From: Pseudomonadota bacterium
GTDB lineage: Bacteria > Pseudomonadota > Gammaproteobacteria > Steroidobacterales > GCA-2729495
Direction of reading: 5' to 3'
Length of the DNA stretch: 37,389 nucleotides
Assembly: GCA_963204745.1 (NCBI GenBank)
Contig: CAUJHF010000055.1
Coordinates: 1-37,389 of the forward strand
A program made the position numbers and the translations under genes. This document shows, in pieces, positions 25,800 to 33,955 of this stretch (the stretch's first letter is position 1; every line of letters starts with the position of its first letter). The notes under the pieces were generated by a model that saw only the letters and a list, made by a program, of their open reading frames with translations, ran no database searches and had not been told where the DNA came from.

Positions 25800-26770
25800 C
25801 ACGGCGGTGCAGACGCCTCCCGCACAACTGTCGGAGTTGCGAGCCATGCCTGGATGTCCCTTGCGATTGCGGGGCCTGCTTCCTCCGCGGCCATATGCCC
25901 GATGCCCGGGTAGGTGATGATGGTGACCTCGGGTGCGTTTTTCAGCATCTGGTGCAGTTCTTCAGCCTGCTCGACCGGCGCCTGGGGGTTCTTTTCTCCC
26001 CAGAGAATCAGCGTCGGAACACTAACCGCAGCAGTGACCTTGACGATATCCGCACTCGAGTAGCTGCGCAACCGGGCAAGAATCGCTGCCCGTTGGTCCT
26101 CACGCATCCACATGTCGTACCACTGGTCGATGAGCCTGTCGTTCACCTTGGAGGGGTCGCCGAAGCGGGAGGTCAGCATGAACCTGGCAAGCGCACGCGG
26201 CGTAATGTATTTGAGGATATCTGCAGCTTTGGGGACAGTGCGCCCTGCTCGCTCCATGGAGCGGCCTTCGAGCGAGCCGGGGCTGAGCAGGATGAGCCGC
26301 TCCACCCGTTCTGGATGCGCCGCCGTGTAATGCATGGCAACGGTGCCGCCGAGTGATGTGCCGCCGATCGAGAAGCGTTTGAGCTGGAGCGCATCGACGA
26401 AGCGGCTGGTCAATTCCACCGTACGCTCAAGGCTGTAGTCGCCGGACGGATCTGGTCCGGTCAGTCCATGGCCGGCCATGTCGAAACGCAGTACGCGATG
26501 CGTTTTCTTCAGCGATTCGACCGCATCGTCCCAGCTCAGCAAGCTGGCGAAATTGGCATGAATCAGAACCAGAGGCGGGCCGCTGCCTTCGTCGCGGTAG
26601 TGAATCCGCACGCCGTCCACATTGAAGAACCGGGATGCCGGGTTTGCATACTTTGCCTCGAGTACTTCCGCGGGGATATCGCGATAGATCCAGGCGGCAA
26701 ACAGGAATGCGATGCAACCGGTGACGAGGATGCCACCGAGCGCGTAGCCAGAATATCGTAACCATCGCAT
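25799..26770 (-). CDS. Membrane-anchored alpha/beta hydrolase
   Basis: A 323-aa protein with an N-terminal membrane segment (about 10-29) and an alpha/beta-hydrolase fold. The nucleophile elbow is GTSLGG (S139), the oxyanion motif is IHANFAS, and H292 lies in PGIGHMA. At the usual acid position WGEKD the sequence is WGEKN (N261), so the catalytic aspartate is replaced, or another residue serves as the acid. The substrate is unknown. It is the first gene of the operon leading into the exported protein and two cytochromes. Whether it faces cytoplasm or periplasm is not clear. Confidence 0.85.
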   Translation of the reverse strand: MRWLRYSGYALGGILVTGCIAFLFAAWIYRDIPAEVLEAKYANPASRFFNVDGVRIHYRDEGSGPPLVLIHANFASLLSWDDAVESLKKTHRVLRFDMAGHGLTGPDPSGDYSLERTVELTSRFVDALQLKRFSIGGTSLGGTVAMHYTAAHPERVERLILLSPGSLEGRSMERAGRTVPKAADILKYITPRALARFMLTSRFGDPSKVNDRLIDQWYDMWMREDQRAAILARLRSYSSADIVKVTAAVSVPTLILWGEKNPQAPVEQAEELHQMLKNAPEVTIITYPGIGHMAAEEAGPAIARDIQAWLATPTVVREASAPP

Positions 26771-26848
26771 CGGGCATCTCCTGCTGGCGGCTCCCGGTCA
26801 GTCAACGTCCGGGCAGAGTCTGGTCACAGTGTTGCACGTGCCATGGGC

Positions 26849-26880
26849 AAAAAAAACGGGGGCCGCATGAGCGGCCCCCG
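26849..26880 (-). terminator. Rho-independent terminator after the alanine-rich lipoprotein gene
   Basis: On the minus strand a perfect 10-bp stem, CGGGGGCCGC/GCGGCCCCCG with a 4-nt loop (26880-26857), is followed by eight T (26856-26849). It lies 25 bp past the lipoprotein stop and insulates the hydrolase operon. Confidence 0.92.
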
Positions 26881-26905
26881 TCTTGTCCAGAATGACGTAT
26901 CTGGA

Positions 26906-27190
26906 TCAGGGCTGTGCAGCGTCTGCGGCAGCGTCAGCAGCGTCGCCGGCCGCATCAGCAGCAGCGCCGGCCGCATCGGCAGCGGCGGCACCGGAAGCGT
27001 CCATCGCCGAACCAGCAGCATCGCCAGCAGCTTCAACTGCCTGCGAAGCGCTGTCCATCGCCATATCTGCAGCTTCCGTCGCCTGTTCGGCAGCTTCTGT
27101 CGCCTGCTCGGCGGGTTTGCCGCCACAGCCAGCGATCATCAGCAGCGCAACTGGCAGACCAAGCCATGCCTTACGGATCGTAGTGCTCAT
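26906..27190 (-). CDS. Small alanine-rich lipoprotein
   Basis: A 94-aa precursor. The signal peptide ends in the lipobox LMIAGC (C22), so the protein should be lipidated. The mature part is almost entirely Ala with Asp, Glu and Gly in short repeats (AEQATEAAEQATEAAD, later DAAGAAADAAGDAADAAADAA). This would form a long amphipathic helix, possibly an alanine coiled coil as in Lpp-like proteins. The ATG at 27190 has AGGAGG eight bases upstream; a longer frame upstream is not needed. A strong terminator follows. The function is unknown. Confidence 0.78.
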   Translation of the reverse strand: MSTTIRKAWLGLPVALLMIAGCGGKPAEQATEAAEQATEAADMAMDSASQAVEAAGDAAGSAMDASGAAAADAAGAAADAAGDAADAAADAAQP

Positions 27191-27550
27191 GTAGTCATCC
27201 TCCTGTATCCACAACTTCTTTACAGCCAGATTCAGGCGAAGCATCTTCCGCCTGATATCGGCAAGCTGGTCACGGGACACCCCCCGTAAACGCCTGTTTG
27301 CCGAAACCGGTTCCCATCCCTTTGCTGCCTTCCGGAATTTCCTGATGAACGCTCCGGCGTTTCATGCCTGAACCCGCACCCGTCATTCGTCTGGCAACCT
27401 GAAGCCTGCTGAGAGCCGGCAGGCGCACGTAGCATACACCAATATATGAGTGCTGAATTCACCGACGGCGGAGCGTCAGCGGTCTGTTCCGGAAGTTGAC
27501 GGCCGATGCCTGTGCCGGTCATCATAGCGACGCCGTGTCGGTAAAAATCC
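27191..27550. other. 360-bp intergenic region between divergent lipoprotein and TetR genes
   Basis: No open frame I would support lies here. The strong AGGAGG of the lipoprotein gene is at its left end. A small hairpin (ACGGG-N6-CCCGT) lies near 27276-27291. A possible TetR-gene promoter is listed separately. The length suggests an untranslated leader or unrecognised regulation. Confidence 0.5.
27496..27527 (+). promoter_or_regulatory. Candidate promoter/operator of the TetR-MFS operon
   Basis: TTGACG (27496-27501) is a good -35; 18 bp later is a poor -10 (CATCAT). TGACGGC (27497-27503) and GCCGGTCA (27514-27521) form an imperfect inverted repeat across the spacer, where a TetR dimer could bind. 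Both calls are tentative. Confidence 0.33.
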
Positions 27551-28138
27551 ATGCCCAGAATCGAAGCCGCCAGTATTGAAGAACACGTCCGTCTGCAGAA
27601 TGGGCGGATCCTCGCCGCCGCAACCCAGTTGTTCGGCGAACTCGGTTACCGCGGTACCGATATGGAAGACATAGCCCGGGCCGTCGGGCTGGCGCGCAAC
27701 TCCCTGTACCGTTACTACCCCAACAAGGACCACATCCTGCTGGCCTGCGTGCTGCGCGATATGGTGCCTTTTGTCGAGGAACTGAAGTCTCTGGATACCA
27801 GATATCCGGATCCGCTGCCGCGTATCGGTGCGTGGCTGGATACCCAGATCGAGATCGCCACAAGTCCGGCACATGCCACGATGGAACTCATGGGCGAGAT
27901 CCGGGAAGCCGCACCGGACCTCCGCAAGCAGATCATCGCCCTGCACAGCTTGCCGAATGCCGTACTGGAAGGGGCAGTGAGCGAACTGCTCAAGGGCAAG
28001 CGCCGCGACGTGCAGCTGGTGACGGTCCTGGTTGCGGGCATGGTTGAGGCAGCGTCGCGGCAGGCAATAAGGCACGGTAACAAGGCAGCCGTAAAGCGCG
28101 AACTGCGCCGCATGGTCGAGAGCGTACTGATCAATTGA
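27551..28138 (+). CDS. TetR-family transcriptional regulator
   Basis: A 195-aa regulator with an N-terminal TetR helix-turn-helix (about 18-65: ILAAATQLFGELGYRGTDMEDIARAVGLARNSLYRYYPNKDHIL pattern) and a helical ligand-binding region. It lies 16 bp upstream of an MFS exporter on the same strand, so it probably represses this operon and is released by a substrate of the pump. The ligand is not evident. Confidence 0.9.
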   Translation: MPRIEAASIEEHVRLQNGRILAAATQLFGELGYRGTDMEDIARAVGLARNSLYRYYPNKDHILLACVLRDMVPFVEELKSLDTRYPDPLPRIGAWLDTQIEIATSPAHATMELMGEIREAAPDLRKQIIALHSLPNAVLEGAVSELLKGKRRDVQLVTVLVAGMVEAASRQAIRHGNKAAVKRELRRMVESVLIN

Positions 28139-28154
28139 CAGGTCCTGGAATCCG

Positions 28155-29546
28155 ATGAACATCGACGCAAAACAACGTAACAAGATCCTGCTGCTGCTGT
28201 TTGTCGGGGTGCTGATGGGCGCCCTCGATATCGCCATCGTCGGACCGGCGTTCCCGGCGATCCAGGCCGAGTTCGCCGTCGACAGCCGGCGGATGGCCTG
28301 GATCTTCAATATCTACGTGCTGGTCGGCCTGATCAGTACGCCGCTCATGGCGAAGCTCTCTGACCGCTTCGGCCGGCGCAGCATCTACATCCTCGATGTA
28401 GCCCTGTTCGTTTCCGGTTCGCTGATCGTTGCCAGTGCGCGCAGCTATCCGGTGATGATCCTTGGGCGCGCGGTGCAGGCGTTGGGATCCGGCGGCGTCC
28501 TGCCGGTTGCTGCCGCCGTGATCGGCGATACCTTCCCTCCGGACAAGCGCGGTGGTGCGCTGGGCCTGATCGGCGCCGTGTTCGGTATTGCGTTCCTGAT
28601 CGGGCCAGTGCTGGCGGGTTTCATGCTCAAGTACGGGACCTGGCACTGGCTGTTCCTGATCAATCTGCCGATCGGCCTGATCCTGATGATCAGTGCGGCG
28701 CGCATGTTGCCTGCGACCCGGCCTGCACAGCGAAAACCCTTTGATTTCAAGGGCGTGCTGCTGATGAGCCTGATACTCGGCCCGCTTGCGCTGGGTATCA
28801 CCGGGCTTGACCGGAGCTTGCCGGCGATGGGAATGGGCGAGCCGCTGATAGGCGGGGCCATCATGTTTGCGCTGGTACTCGTACCGCTGTTCTGGCGCGC
28901 TGAGAAGCGGGCCGCAGACCCGGTGCTGCAGCCGCGTCTGTTCAGTTCCAGGCAGATGAATATCGCGGGGCTGCTGTCGATCGGTACCGGCATGGCGGAA
29001 ACCAGCGGCGTCTTTTTGCCTTCACTGGCAGTCGCCGGTCTGGGCATGACGGCCCATCAGGCGAGTTTCTGGATGATCCCGACCGTCATCGCGCTGGTCA
29101 TCGGCTCGCCGTTGGCAGGGCGGCTGCTGGACCGGATCGGCTCGAAGATCGTGGTGCAGGCTGGTCTGCTGCTGACCGCGGTCGGCTTTTTCATGTTCGG
29201 TATCGCCGGTACCAACATGGTCTTTTTTGTACTCGGTCAGGTCTTGTCAGGATTTGGTCTCTCGGCACTGCTGGGTGCGCCACTGCGCTATGTGGTGCTC
29301 AACGAGGCGGGTGCCGAGCAGCGCGGTGCGGCGCAGGGACTGCTGAGCGTGATGCTTTCCATGGGGCAGCTCAGCGGTGCCGCACTGGTCGGTGCCATCG
29401 CGGCGTCTTACGGGGCGGACAATCCGCAGGGCTTCCAGCAGGGCTTTCTTGCCATTGGCGCCGTGATGACCGTGATGACGCTGTTGGCCCTGGGTCTCAA
29501 GAACCGTGCAGCAGAGCGCGCTGGCAGCGCGGCCCTCAGCGCCTGA
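28155..29546 (+). CDS. MFS drug-type exporter (DHA2/EmrB-QacA-like)
   Basis: A 463-aa membrane protein with about 14 hydrophobic segments. The motif LSDRFGRRSIYILDV is MFS motif A, GRAVQALGSGGVLPVAAAVIGD is the following helix typical of DHA2, and GPVLAGFMLKYGTWHWLFLINLPIG is motif C plus the WRWiFyiNlP-like signature of the EmrB/QacA class. Proton-driven efflux is inferred. It is cotranscribed with the TetR gene. Its stop overlaps the convergent membrane-protein gene by 11 bp. Confidence 0.9.
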   Translation: MNIDAKQRNKILLLLFVGVLMGALDIAIVGPAFPAIQAEFAVDSRRMAWIFNIYVLVGLISTPLMAKLSDRFGRRSIYILDVALFVSGSLIVASARSYPVMILGRAVQALGSGGVLPVAAAVIGDTFPPDKRGGALGLIGAVFGIAFLIGPVLAGFMLKYGTWHWLFLINLPIGLILMISAARMLPATRPAQRKPFDFKGVLLMSLILGPLALGITGLDRSLPAMGMGEPLIGGAIMFALVLVPLFWRAEKRAADPVLQPRLFSSRQMNIAGLLSIGTGMAETSGVFLPSLAVAGLGMTAHQASFWMIPTVIALVIGSPLAGRLLDRIGSKIVVQAGLLLTAVGFFMFGIAGTNMVFFVLGQVLSGFGLSALLGAPLRYVVLNEAGAEQRGAAQGLLSVMLSMGQLSGAALVGAIAASYGADNPQGFQQGFLAIGAVMTVMTLLALGLKNRAAERAGSAALSA

Positions 29547-30114
29547 GGCGAAACCTCACCGCCAGCCATTTGCCGCCGGCGTAAACCAGCAACAGCAGCA
29601 TTGCGGCCTGCCCGGTCATGACGCAGAAGAGCTTCAGTTTCTTGACCAGCACCAGCAGGACCGGCAGCCAGGCGGTTTCTGCCGGATAAAGGCTGATCGC
29701 GCTGAGCGCCGCGATATTTTCCAGCCAGTCGAACACGGTTCCCAGCATGAACACCGGCAGCAGGTTCCGCGCTGCCAGCGCCGCATACCATTTCGGCAGA
29801 CTGTTGCGCAGTGCAAATGCGGCAGTTGCTGCGATGAACAGGCCGGCGAAAAAGGGGAAGGCATAGTCGATCAGCGTGAAGACATGGTAGAGATTGCGGG
29901 CGGCCTCCGTGTAGGTGGCGATTTGCGGGTAGACCTCTGCAGCTGCAAGCCCGTTTTGCAGGTCGAAGGGCTGGTTTCCTGCCGCGTGGGCCGGAAACAT
30001 CACGCCGATCCGCAGCAGTGCCATCAGGGAACCGGCGAAGAGGACCAGCACGCCGAGATAAAGCCGCCAGGTCCGTGACGTCCGGATCACCAGATCCTGC
30101 AGCCGGCTCAGCAT
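29536..30114 (-). CDS. Multispan membrane protein of unknown function
   Basis: A 192-aa protein with about four to five hydrophobic segments (near 15-35, 75-98, 110-130, 140-165 and 168-185). I do not recognise the family. The ATG at 30114 is chosen for the AGGA eight bases upstream; ATGs at 30144 and 30168 are alternatives. It is convergent with the MFS gene and divergent from the EVE-domain gene, so it is probably transcribed alone. Confidence 0.65.
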   Translation of the reverse strand: MLSRLQDLVIRTSRTWRLYLGVLVLFAGSLMALLRIGVMFPAHAAGNQPFDLQNGLAAAEVYPQIATYTEAARNLYHVFTLIDYAFPFFAGLFIAATAAFALRNSLPKWYAALAARNLLPVFMLGTVFDWLENIAALSAISLYPAETAWLPVLLVLVKKLKLFCVMTGQAAMLLLLVYAGGKWLAVRFRLRR

Positions 30115-30224
30115 GATGAATTCCTGTTCTCCTGCCGCAATCATGCCTGCGCGATGCAGGTGCCTCAATCGGTGCGGCTATACTTTTTCGGTATCCACAG
30201 TTTCTGTACGGCAGAGGTGCAGTG

Positions 30225-30689
30225 ATGGCTTACTGGCTGATGAAATCTGAACCATCGGTGTACAGCATTGATGATCTGGAGCGGGACGGCAGCACGGACT
30301 GGACCGGTGTACGCAACTACCAGGTGCGCAACATGTTCCGCGACGAATTCCGTATCGACGACTCGGCATTTTTCTATCACTCGAGCTGTGCGCAGCCCGG
30401 TATCGTCGGCCTGATGACCGTGTCTGGTCTGGCCCGTCCCGATGCCGGGCAGTTTGATCCGCAGTCGGACAACTTCGATGTGCGCGCGCAACACGACAAG
30501 CCGGTCTGGCTTTCAGTGGAAGTGCGTTTCAGGCAGAAGTTTGCTGCTGCCCTGACGCTCGATGAACTGCGCCGGCATGCGGAGCTTGAGGATCTGGCAC
30601 TGCTCCGCCGGGGTAATCGCCTGTCGGTGATGCCGGTCACGCCGGCCGAGTGGCGCTTCATGCTCGGTCTCGCCAGACGGAAGAAATGA
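30225..30689 (+). CDS. EVE-domain protein (Thy28-like)
   Basis: A 154-aa protein made of one EVE domain, a PUA-like fold whose members bind modified bases. Family markers are YWLMKSEP at the start, WTGVRNYQVRNMF, FFYHSSCAQPGIVG and the C-terminal RLSVMPVTPAEW. The ATG at 30225 has AGAGG upstream; a GTG one codon earlier is possible. It is monocistronic. A role in recognising modified nucleic acid is inferred from the family; no modification genes are adjacent. Confidence 0.9.
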   Translation: MAYWLMKSEPSVYSIDDLERDGSTDWTGVRNYQVRNMFRDEFRIDDSAFFYHSSCAQPGIVGLMTVSGLARPDAGQFDPQSDNFDVRAQHDKPVWLSVEVRFRQKFAAALTLDELRRHAELEDLALLRRGNRLSVMPVTPAEWRFMLGLARRKK

Positions 30690-30716
30690 GCCGGCCGGCT
30701 GCTGAATGCAGCGCTG

Positions 30717-32291
30717 TCAGCCCGTGTTTCTCCGGCGGCTCTCGTCGAGTATCTGCTGACGCACCGCGCTGATTTCCGTCGTCCGCGTTGCCGGTGCCGT
30801 GGCACTGCAGGCAGGCGTGCGCGGGCAGGCATTGCTGCGCGGACAGATCACGCTGGCCGGTGACTCCAGCGCCTCGCCTACCCAGGCGATATTGAGCACT
30901 CGACCCACCGTGCGTATTGCAGTGGCGGCGGTTGCCGGTACTGCCGCCGTCCCGCTGTGCCGCCGACAGGCCTGATGGATGCTCTGGACGATGGCTTCAG
31001 CGTCAAAACCCTGTGATTCCAAAGCCGGGACGAGATCGATGCCCACCGACAGCACATGCGGGTTACCGGCCATGTCCCTGGTGCGCAGCGAGTGACAGCA
31101 GTAGAGGAGCGCGCGTTCACCGTCGATAAGTACGGAAATCTGCGAAGCGGGCTGTGAGGTCTTGCCGCGGCCGAGCATCCGGAACACCGCCCAGTGCGGG
31201 CAGGGGTCGGAGACCATGGCGAAATTTCCCCAGGGCAGGGGGATGCCGTTGCCGCGATATACAGCGCGCAGATACCCGGGCGGATAGGCATCGAAGAAAT
31301 GCCAGTGGCGGTAAGGTGATACGGCGGTCATCCGCCGCATGATGACTGCGGGTGTCAGCTCCAGCTTGCTGCATGCCTCGACACGGTAGCTCTCACGGGT
31401 GAGAAAACGGCGGAACGGCCGCTTGGGGCACAGGAGCGCACCTGCAAAGAAGCCGCACTCGAAGTCGCGCCAGGCAGAGAGGACGTCCTGGGCATTCATG
31501 CCGCCGGTGTTTTCCACAGTACCGGTCGGGCTGCCACCCATCTCACCGCCCGTGGCGTGCGCTGATTTCAGTCCGTCGCCGCCATGCAGGATCTTGTGCG
31601 CCAGATGGGAGGCGAGGTCGAATTTCAGGCGGGCAGGATCTTTCAGCAGTTCACGGTTGGCATGGACGGTACCCGGTGCCTCATAGAAGGAGCGCATAAC
31701 GCTGCGTACCTCGCGATCATTGTCGCGTGCGAGCAGCGGCTTCCGGTCGAACCAGTGGAGCTTTACGCCGTGTCGCTTGCACAGGTGCAGCAGGTCATCG
31801 ACCGTCAGCGGAAAGCGCCGCTCGCCGATTTCCTCGGCCGAGCGTTCCAGGTCCGGAAAATCGTTCTGTGCCATCTCCTGATATGAACGGATCAGCAGAT
31901 GGGCAAACTGCTGACCGGTTGTGCCCGTCTGCGCCAGCAGTTCAGGAATGGCTGCTTCGAGCAGTTCGCGGGAGAAAAGGAAGCCCGGCTCGAGCGGAAT
32001 TCTTGCGGCGCCACCCTTGGCCTTGTCCCGTGGTGCCGCCTCGATTTCCGGATTCTCGTCGAGAAACCAGTGCGGGTCTTTCTGGAAAACGGAAGCCAGC
32101 AGTTCCAGCAGCGCGGGCGACGGAATCCGCTGTCCGGTCTCGATCATGCTCAGGTAGGAAACGGACGGGGCGAGGTCTGCATCGAGCTGGATGCAGCGGG
32201 CGGACAGGTCTTGCAGCGTCAGTCCATTGCGCTTGCGCAACGCGCGGAACTTGGCGCCGAGAAAGTGGCTTTTCCTGAGCAGAGTGGACAT
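30717..32291 (-). CDS. XRE-family regulator with DUF2083 domain (RamB/ScfR-like), likely glyoxylate-shunt regulator
   Basis: A 524-aa regulator. An N-terminal Cro/C1-type helix-turn-helix occupies residues 10-75 (LRKRNGLTLQDLS, SYLSMIETGQRIPS). The middle has an IrrE/ImmA-like region (FDLASHLAHKILHG). The C-terminal half is DUF2083-like, with a CPKRPFRRFLTRESYRV segment, and ends in a cysteine cluster (CPRSNACPRTPAC). Such proteins (RamB, ScfR/PrpC regulators) control acetate, propionate and fatty-acyl metabolism in response to acyl compounds. It is divergent from aceB, and the 75-bp gap contains three 14-bp-spaced repeats that are the likely operator. The ATG at 32291 lies nine bases from the first repeat. 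Confidence 0.88.
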   Translation of the reverse strand: MSTLLRKSHFLGAKFRALRKRNGLTLQDLSARCIQLDADLAPSVSYLSMIETGQRIPSPALLELLASVFQKDPHWFLDENPEIEAAPRDKAKGGAARIPLEPGFLFSRELLEAAIPELLAQTGTTGQQFAHLLIRSYQEMAQNDFPDLERSAEEIGERRFPLTVDDLLHLCKRHGVKLHWFDRKPLLARDNDREVRSVMRSFYEAPGTVHANRELLKDPARLKFDLASHLAHKILHGGDGLKSAHATGGEMGGSPTGTVENTGGMNAQDVLSAWRDFECGFFAGALLCPKRPFRRFLTRESYRVEACSKLELTPAVIMRRMTAVSPYRHWHFFDAYPPGYLRAVYRGNGIPLPWGNFAMVSDPCPHWAVFRMLGRGKTSQPASQISVLIDGERALLYCCHSLRTRDMAGNPHVLSVGIDLVPALESQGFDAEAIVQSIHQACRRHSGTAAVPATAATAIRTVGRVLNIAWVGEALESPASVICPRSNACPRTPACSATAPATRTTEISAVRQQILDESRRRNTG

Positions 32292-32300
32292 AAGTCAGTT

Positions 32301-32337
32301 GTGAAATTTACACGGTGAAATTTTCAATGTGAAATTT
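32301..32337. promoter_or_regulatory. Three GTGAAATTT repeats at 14-bp spacing, probable operator
   Basis: GTGAAATTT occurs at 32301-32309, 32315-32323 and 32329-32337, so each begins 14 bp after the previous one. They fill the gap between the XRE/DUF2083 gene and aceB. Three identical direct repeats suggest cooperative binding by the regulator, controlling both genes. No clear -35/-10 pair could be assigned for either direction. Confidence 0.75.
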
Positions 32338-32365
32338 TCCTCTGTGTTCATCGTAAGCTGCGGCC

Positions 32366-33925
32366 ATGGATACAGCAAGCCACACCGATCACATCATCAC
32401 GCCGCAGGCCATGCGGCTTGTCACCGAACTGCAGCAGCGCTTCAATCCACGCCGCCTGGAGCTGCTGGTCGCGCGCCGGAAGCGTCAGGCTGCCATCGAC
32501 GCCGGCGCGATGCCGGATTTTCTGCCCGACACGGCGGCCATACGTGGCGCGGACTGGCGGATCGCGCCGGTGCCGGCTGATCTGCAGGACCGGCGCGTGG
32601 AGATCACCGGTCCCGTCGAGCGCAAGATGATGATCAACGCGCTGAACTCCGCGGCGCTGGCCTTCATGGCCGATTGCGAGGATTCCTGCGCGCCGACCTG
32701 GGACAACATCGTTCAGGGTCAGCAGAATCTCAAGGACGCAGTCGATCGCACCATCAGCTATATCGATCCCGTCAGCCAGAAGCACTATCGCCTCAATGAC
32801 AGGACAGCGACGCTGATCGTGCGGCCGCGCGGATGGCACCTGGTCGAGAAACACATATGCGTCGACGGTGAGCCGGTATCGGCCTCGCTGTTTGATTTCG
32901 GCGTGTACCTCGCCAACAACCATGAGTCGCTGGCCAGTCATGGCACCGGCCCGTATTTCTACCTGCCCAAGCTGGAAAGTCATCTCGAAGCGCGGCTGTG
33001 GAACGATGTCTTCGTCGCCGCGCAAGAGCATCTGGGCATGCCGCAGGGCACGATCAAGGCTACCGTGCTGATCGAGACGATCCTCGCGGCCTTCGAGATG
33101 GATGAAATCCTCTATGAACTGCGTGAGCATTCCGCGGGGCTGAACTGCGGGCGATGGGATTACATTTTCAGTTTCATCAAGAAATTCCGTAACCGGCCTG
33201 ACTTCGTGCTGCCTGATCGCGGCACGGTGACCATGGACCGCCACTTTCTCAAGTCCTATGTAGATCTGCTGATTCGCACCTGCCATCGTCGCGGTGCGCA
33301 TGCGATGGGTGGCATGGCAGCGCAGATCCCGGTGAAGAACGATCCGGCCGCCAATGAGGCGGCGATGGCTCGCGTGCGTGCCGACAAGTTGCGCGAAGCC
33401 AGGGCAGGACACGATGGCACCTGGATCGCTCACCCCGGTCTCGCTGCTGTTGCCCTCGAAGCCTTTGCCACGGTCATGACCGGCCCGAACCAGCTGCAGG
33501 TCAGCCGTGACGATGTCGTGGTGACTGCTGCCGATCTGCTGCGCGTTCCGGACGGGCCGATCACCGATGAGGGCCTGCGTCACAACATCCGTGTCGGCCT
33601 GCAGTATCTCGAGGCCTGGCTCGGCGGGCAGGGCTGTGTGCCGCTCTATCACCTGATGGAAGACGCAGCCACCGCCGAGATCTGCCGTGCGCAGATCTGG
33701 CAGTGGCTGCGACACGGCGCGCGTACCGGTGACGGCCGGCCTGTCACCATTGAGCGATTCAATACGGCCCTGCAGGAAGAACTGCAGGTCATCTCCGGCG
33801 AAGTCGGCGCGGACCGCTTCAAGGCGGGGCACTTCGACACGGCCGCAGAGATGTTCGCCACGATGATCCGCGGGTCCGACTTCGATGAATTCCTGACGCT
33901 GCCAGCCTACGCAAGACTTTCCTGA
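32366..33925 (+). CDS. aceB: Malate synthase A
   Basis: Condenses glyoxylate with acetyl-CoA to malate, the second step of the glyoxylate shunt. At 519 aa it is the short A isoform. Conserved malate synthase segments are present: [43 protein letters not shown], and the C-terminal region with [16 protein letters not shown]. It is the first gene of aceB-aceA-aceK and is divergent from the XRE/DUF2083 regulator. No Shine-Dalgarno sequence precedes the ATG, though the start agrees with the family N-terminus. Confidence 0.96.
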   Translation: MDTASHTDHIITPQAMRLVTELQQRFNPRRLELLVARRKRQAAIDAGAMPDFLPDTAAIRGADWRIAPVPADLQDRRVEITGPVERKMMINALNSAALAFMADCEDSCAPTWDNIVQGQQNLKDAVDRTISYIDPVSQKHYRLNDRTATLIVRPRGWHLVEKHICVDGEPVSASLFDFGVYLANNHESLASHGTGPYFYLPKLESHLEARLWNDVFVAAQEHLGMPQGTIKATVLIETILAAFEMDEILYELREHSAGLNCGRWDYIFSFIKKFRNRPDFVLPDRGTVTMDRHFLKSYVDLLIRTCHRRGAHAMGGMAAQIPVKNDPAANEAAMARVRADKLREARAGHDGTWIAHPGLAAVALEAFATVMTGPNQLQVSRDDVVVTAADLLRVPDGPITDEGLRHNIRVGLQYLEAWLGGQGCVPLYHLMEDAATAEICRAQIWQWLRHGARTGDGRPVTIERFNTALQEELQVISGEVGADRFKAGHFDTAAEMFATMIRGSDFDEFLTLPAYARLS

Positions 33926-33955
33926 CACCGATTCCACCAGTTCGAGGATTTCCCC

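Noticed and set aside
26906..27124. Alanine-rich repeats as a CRISPR-like or satellite repeat
   Set aside because: The DNA repeats are irregular and arise from Ala/Asp/Gly codons in a lipoprotein frame; there are no unique spacers.
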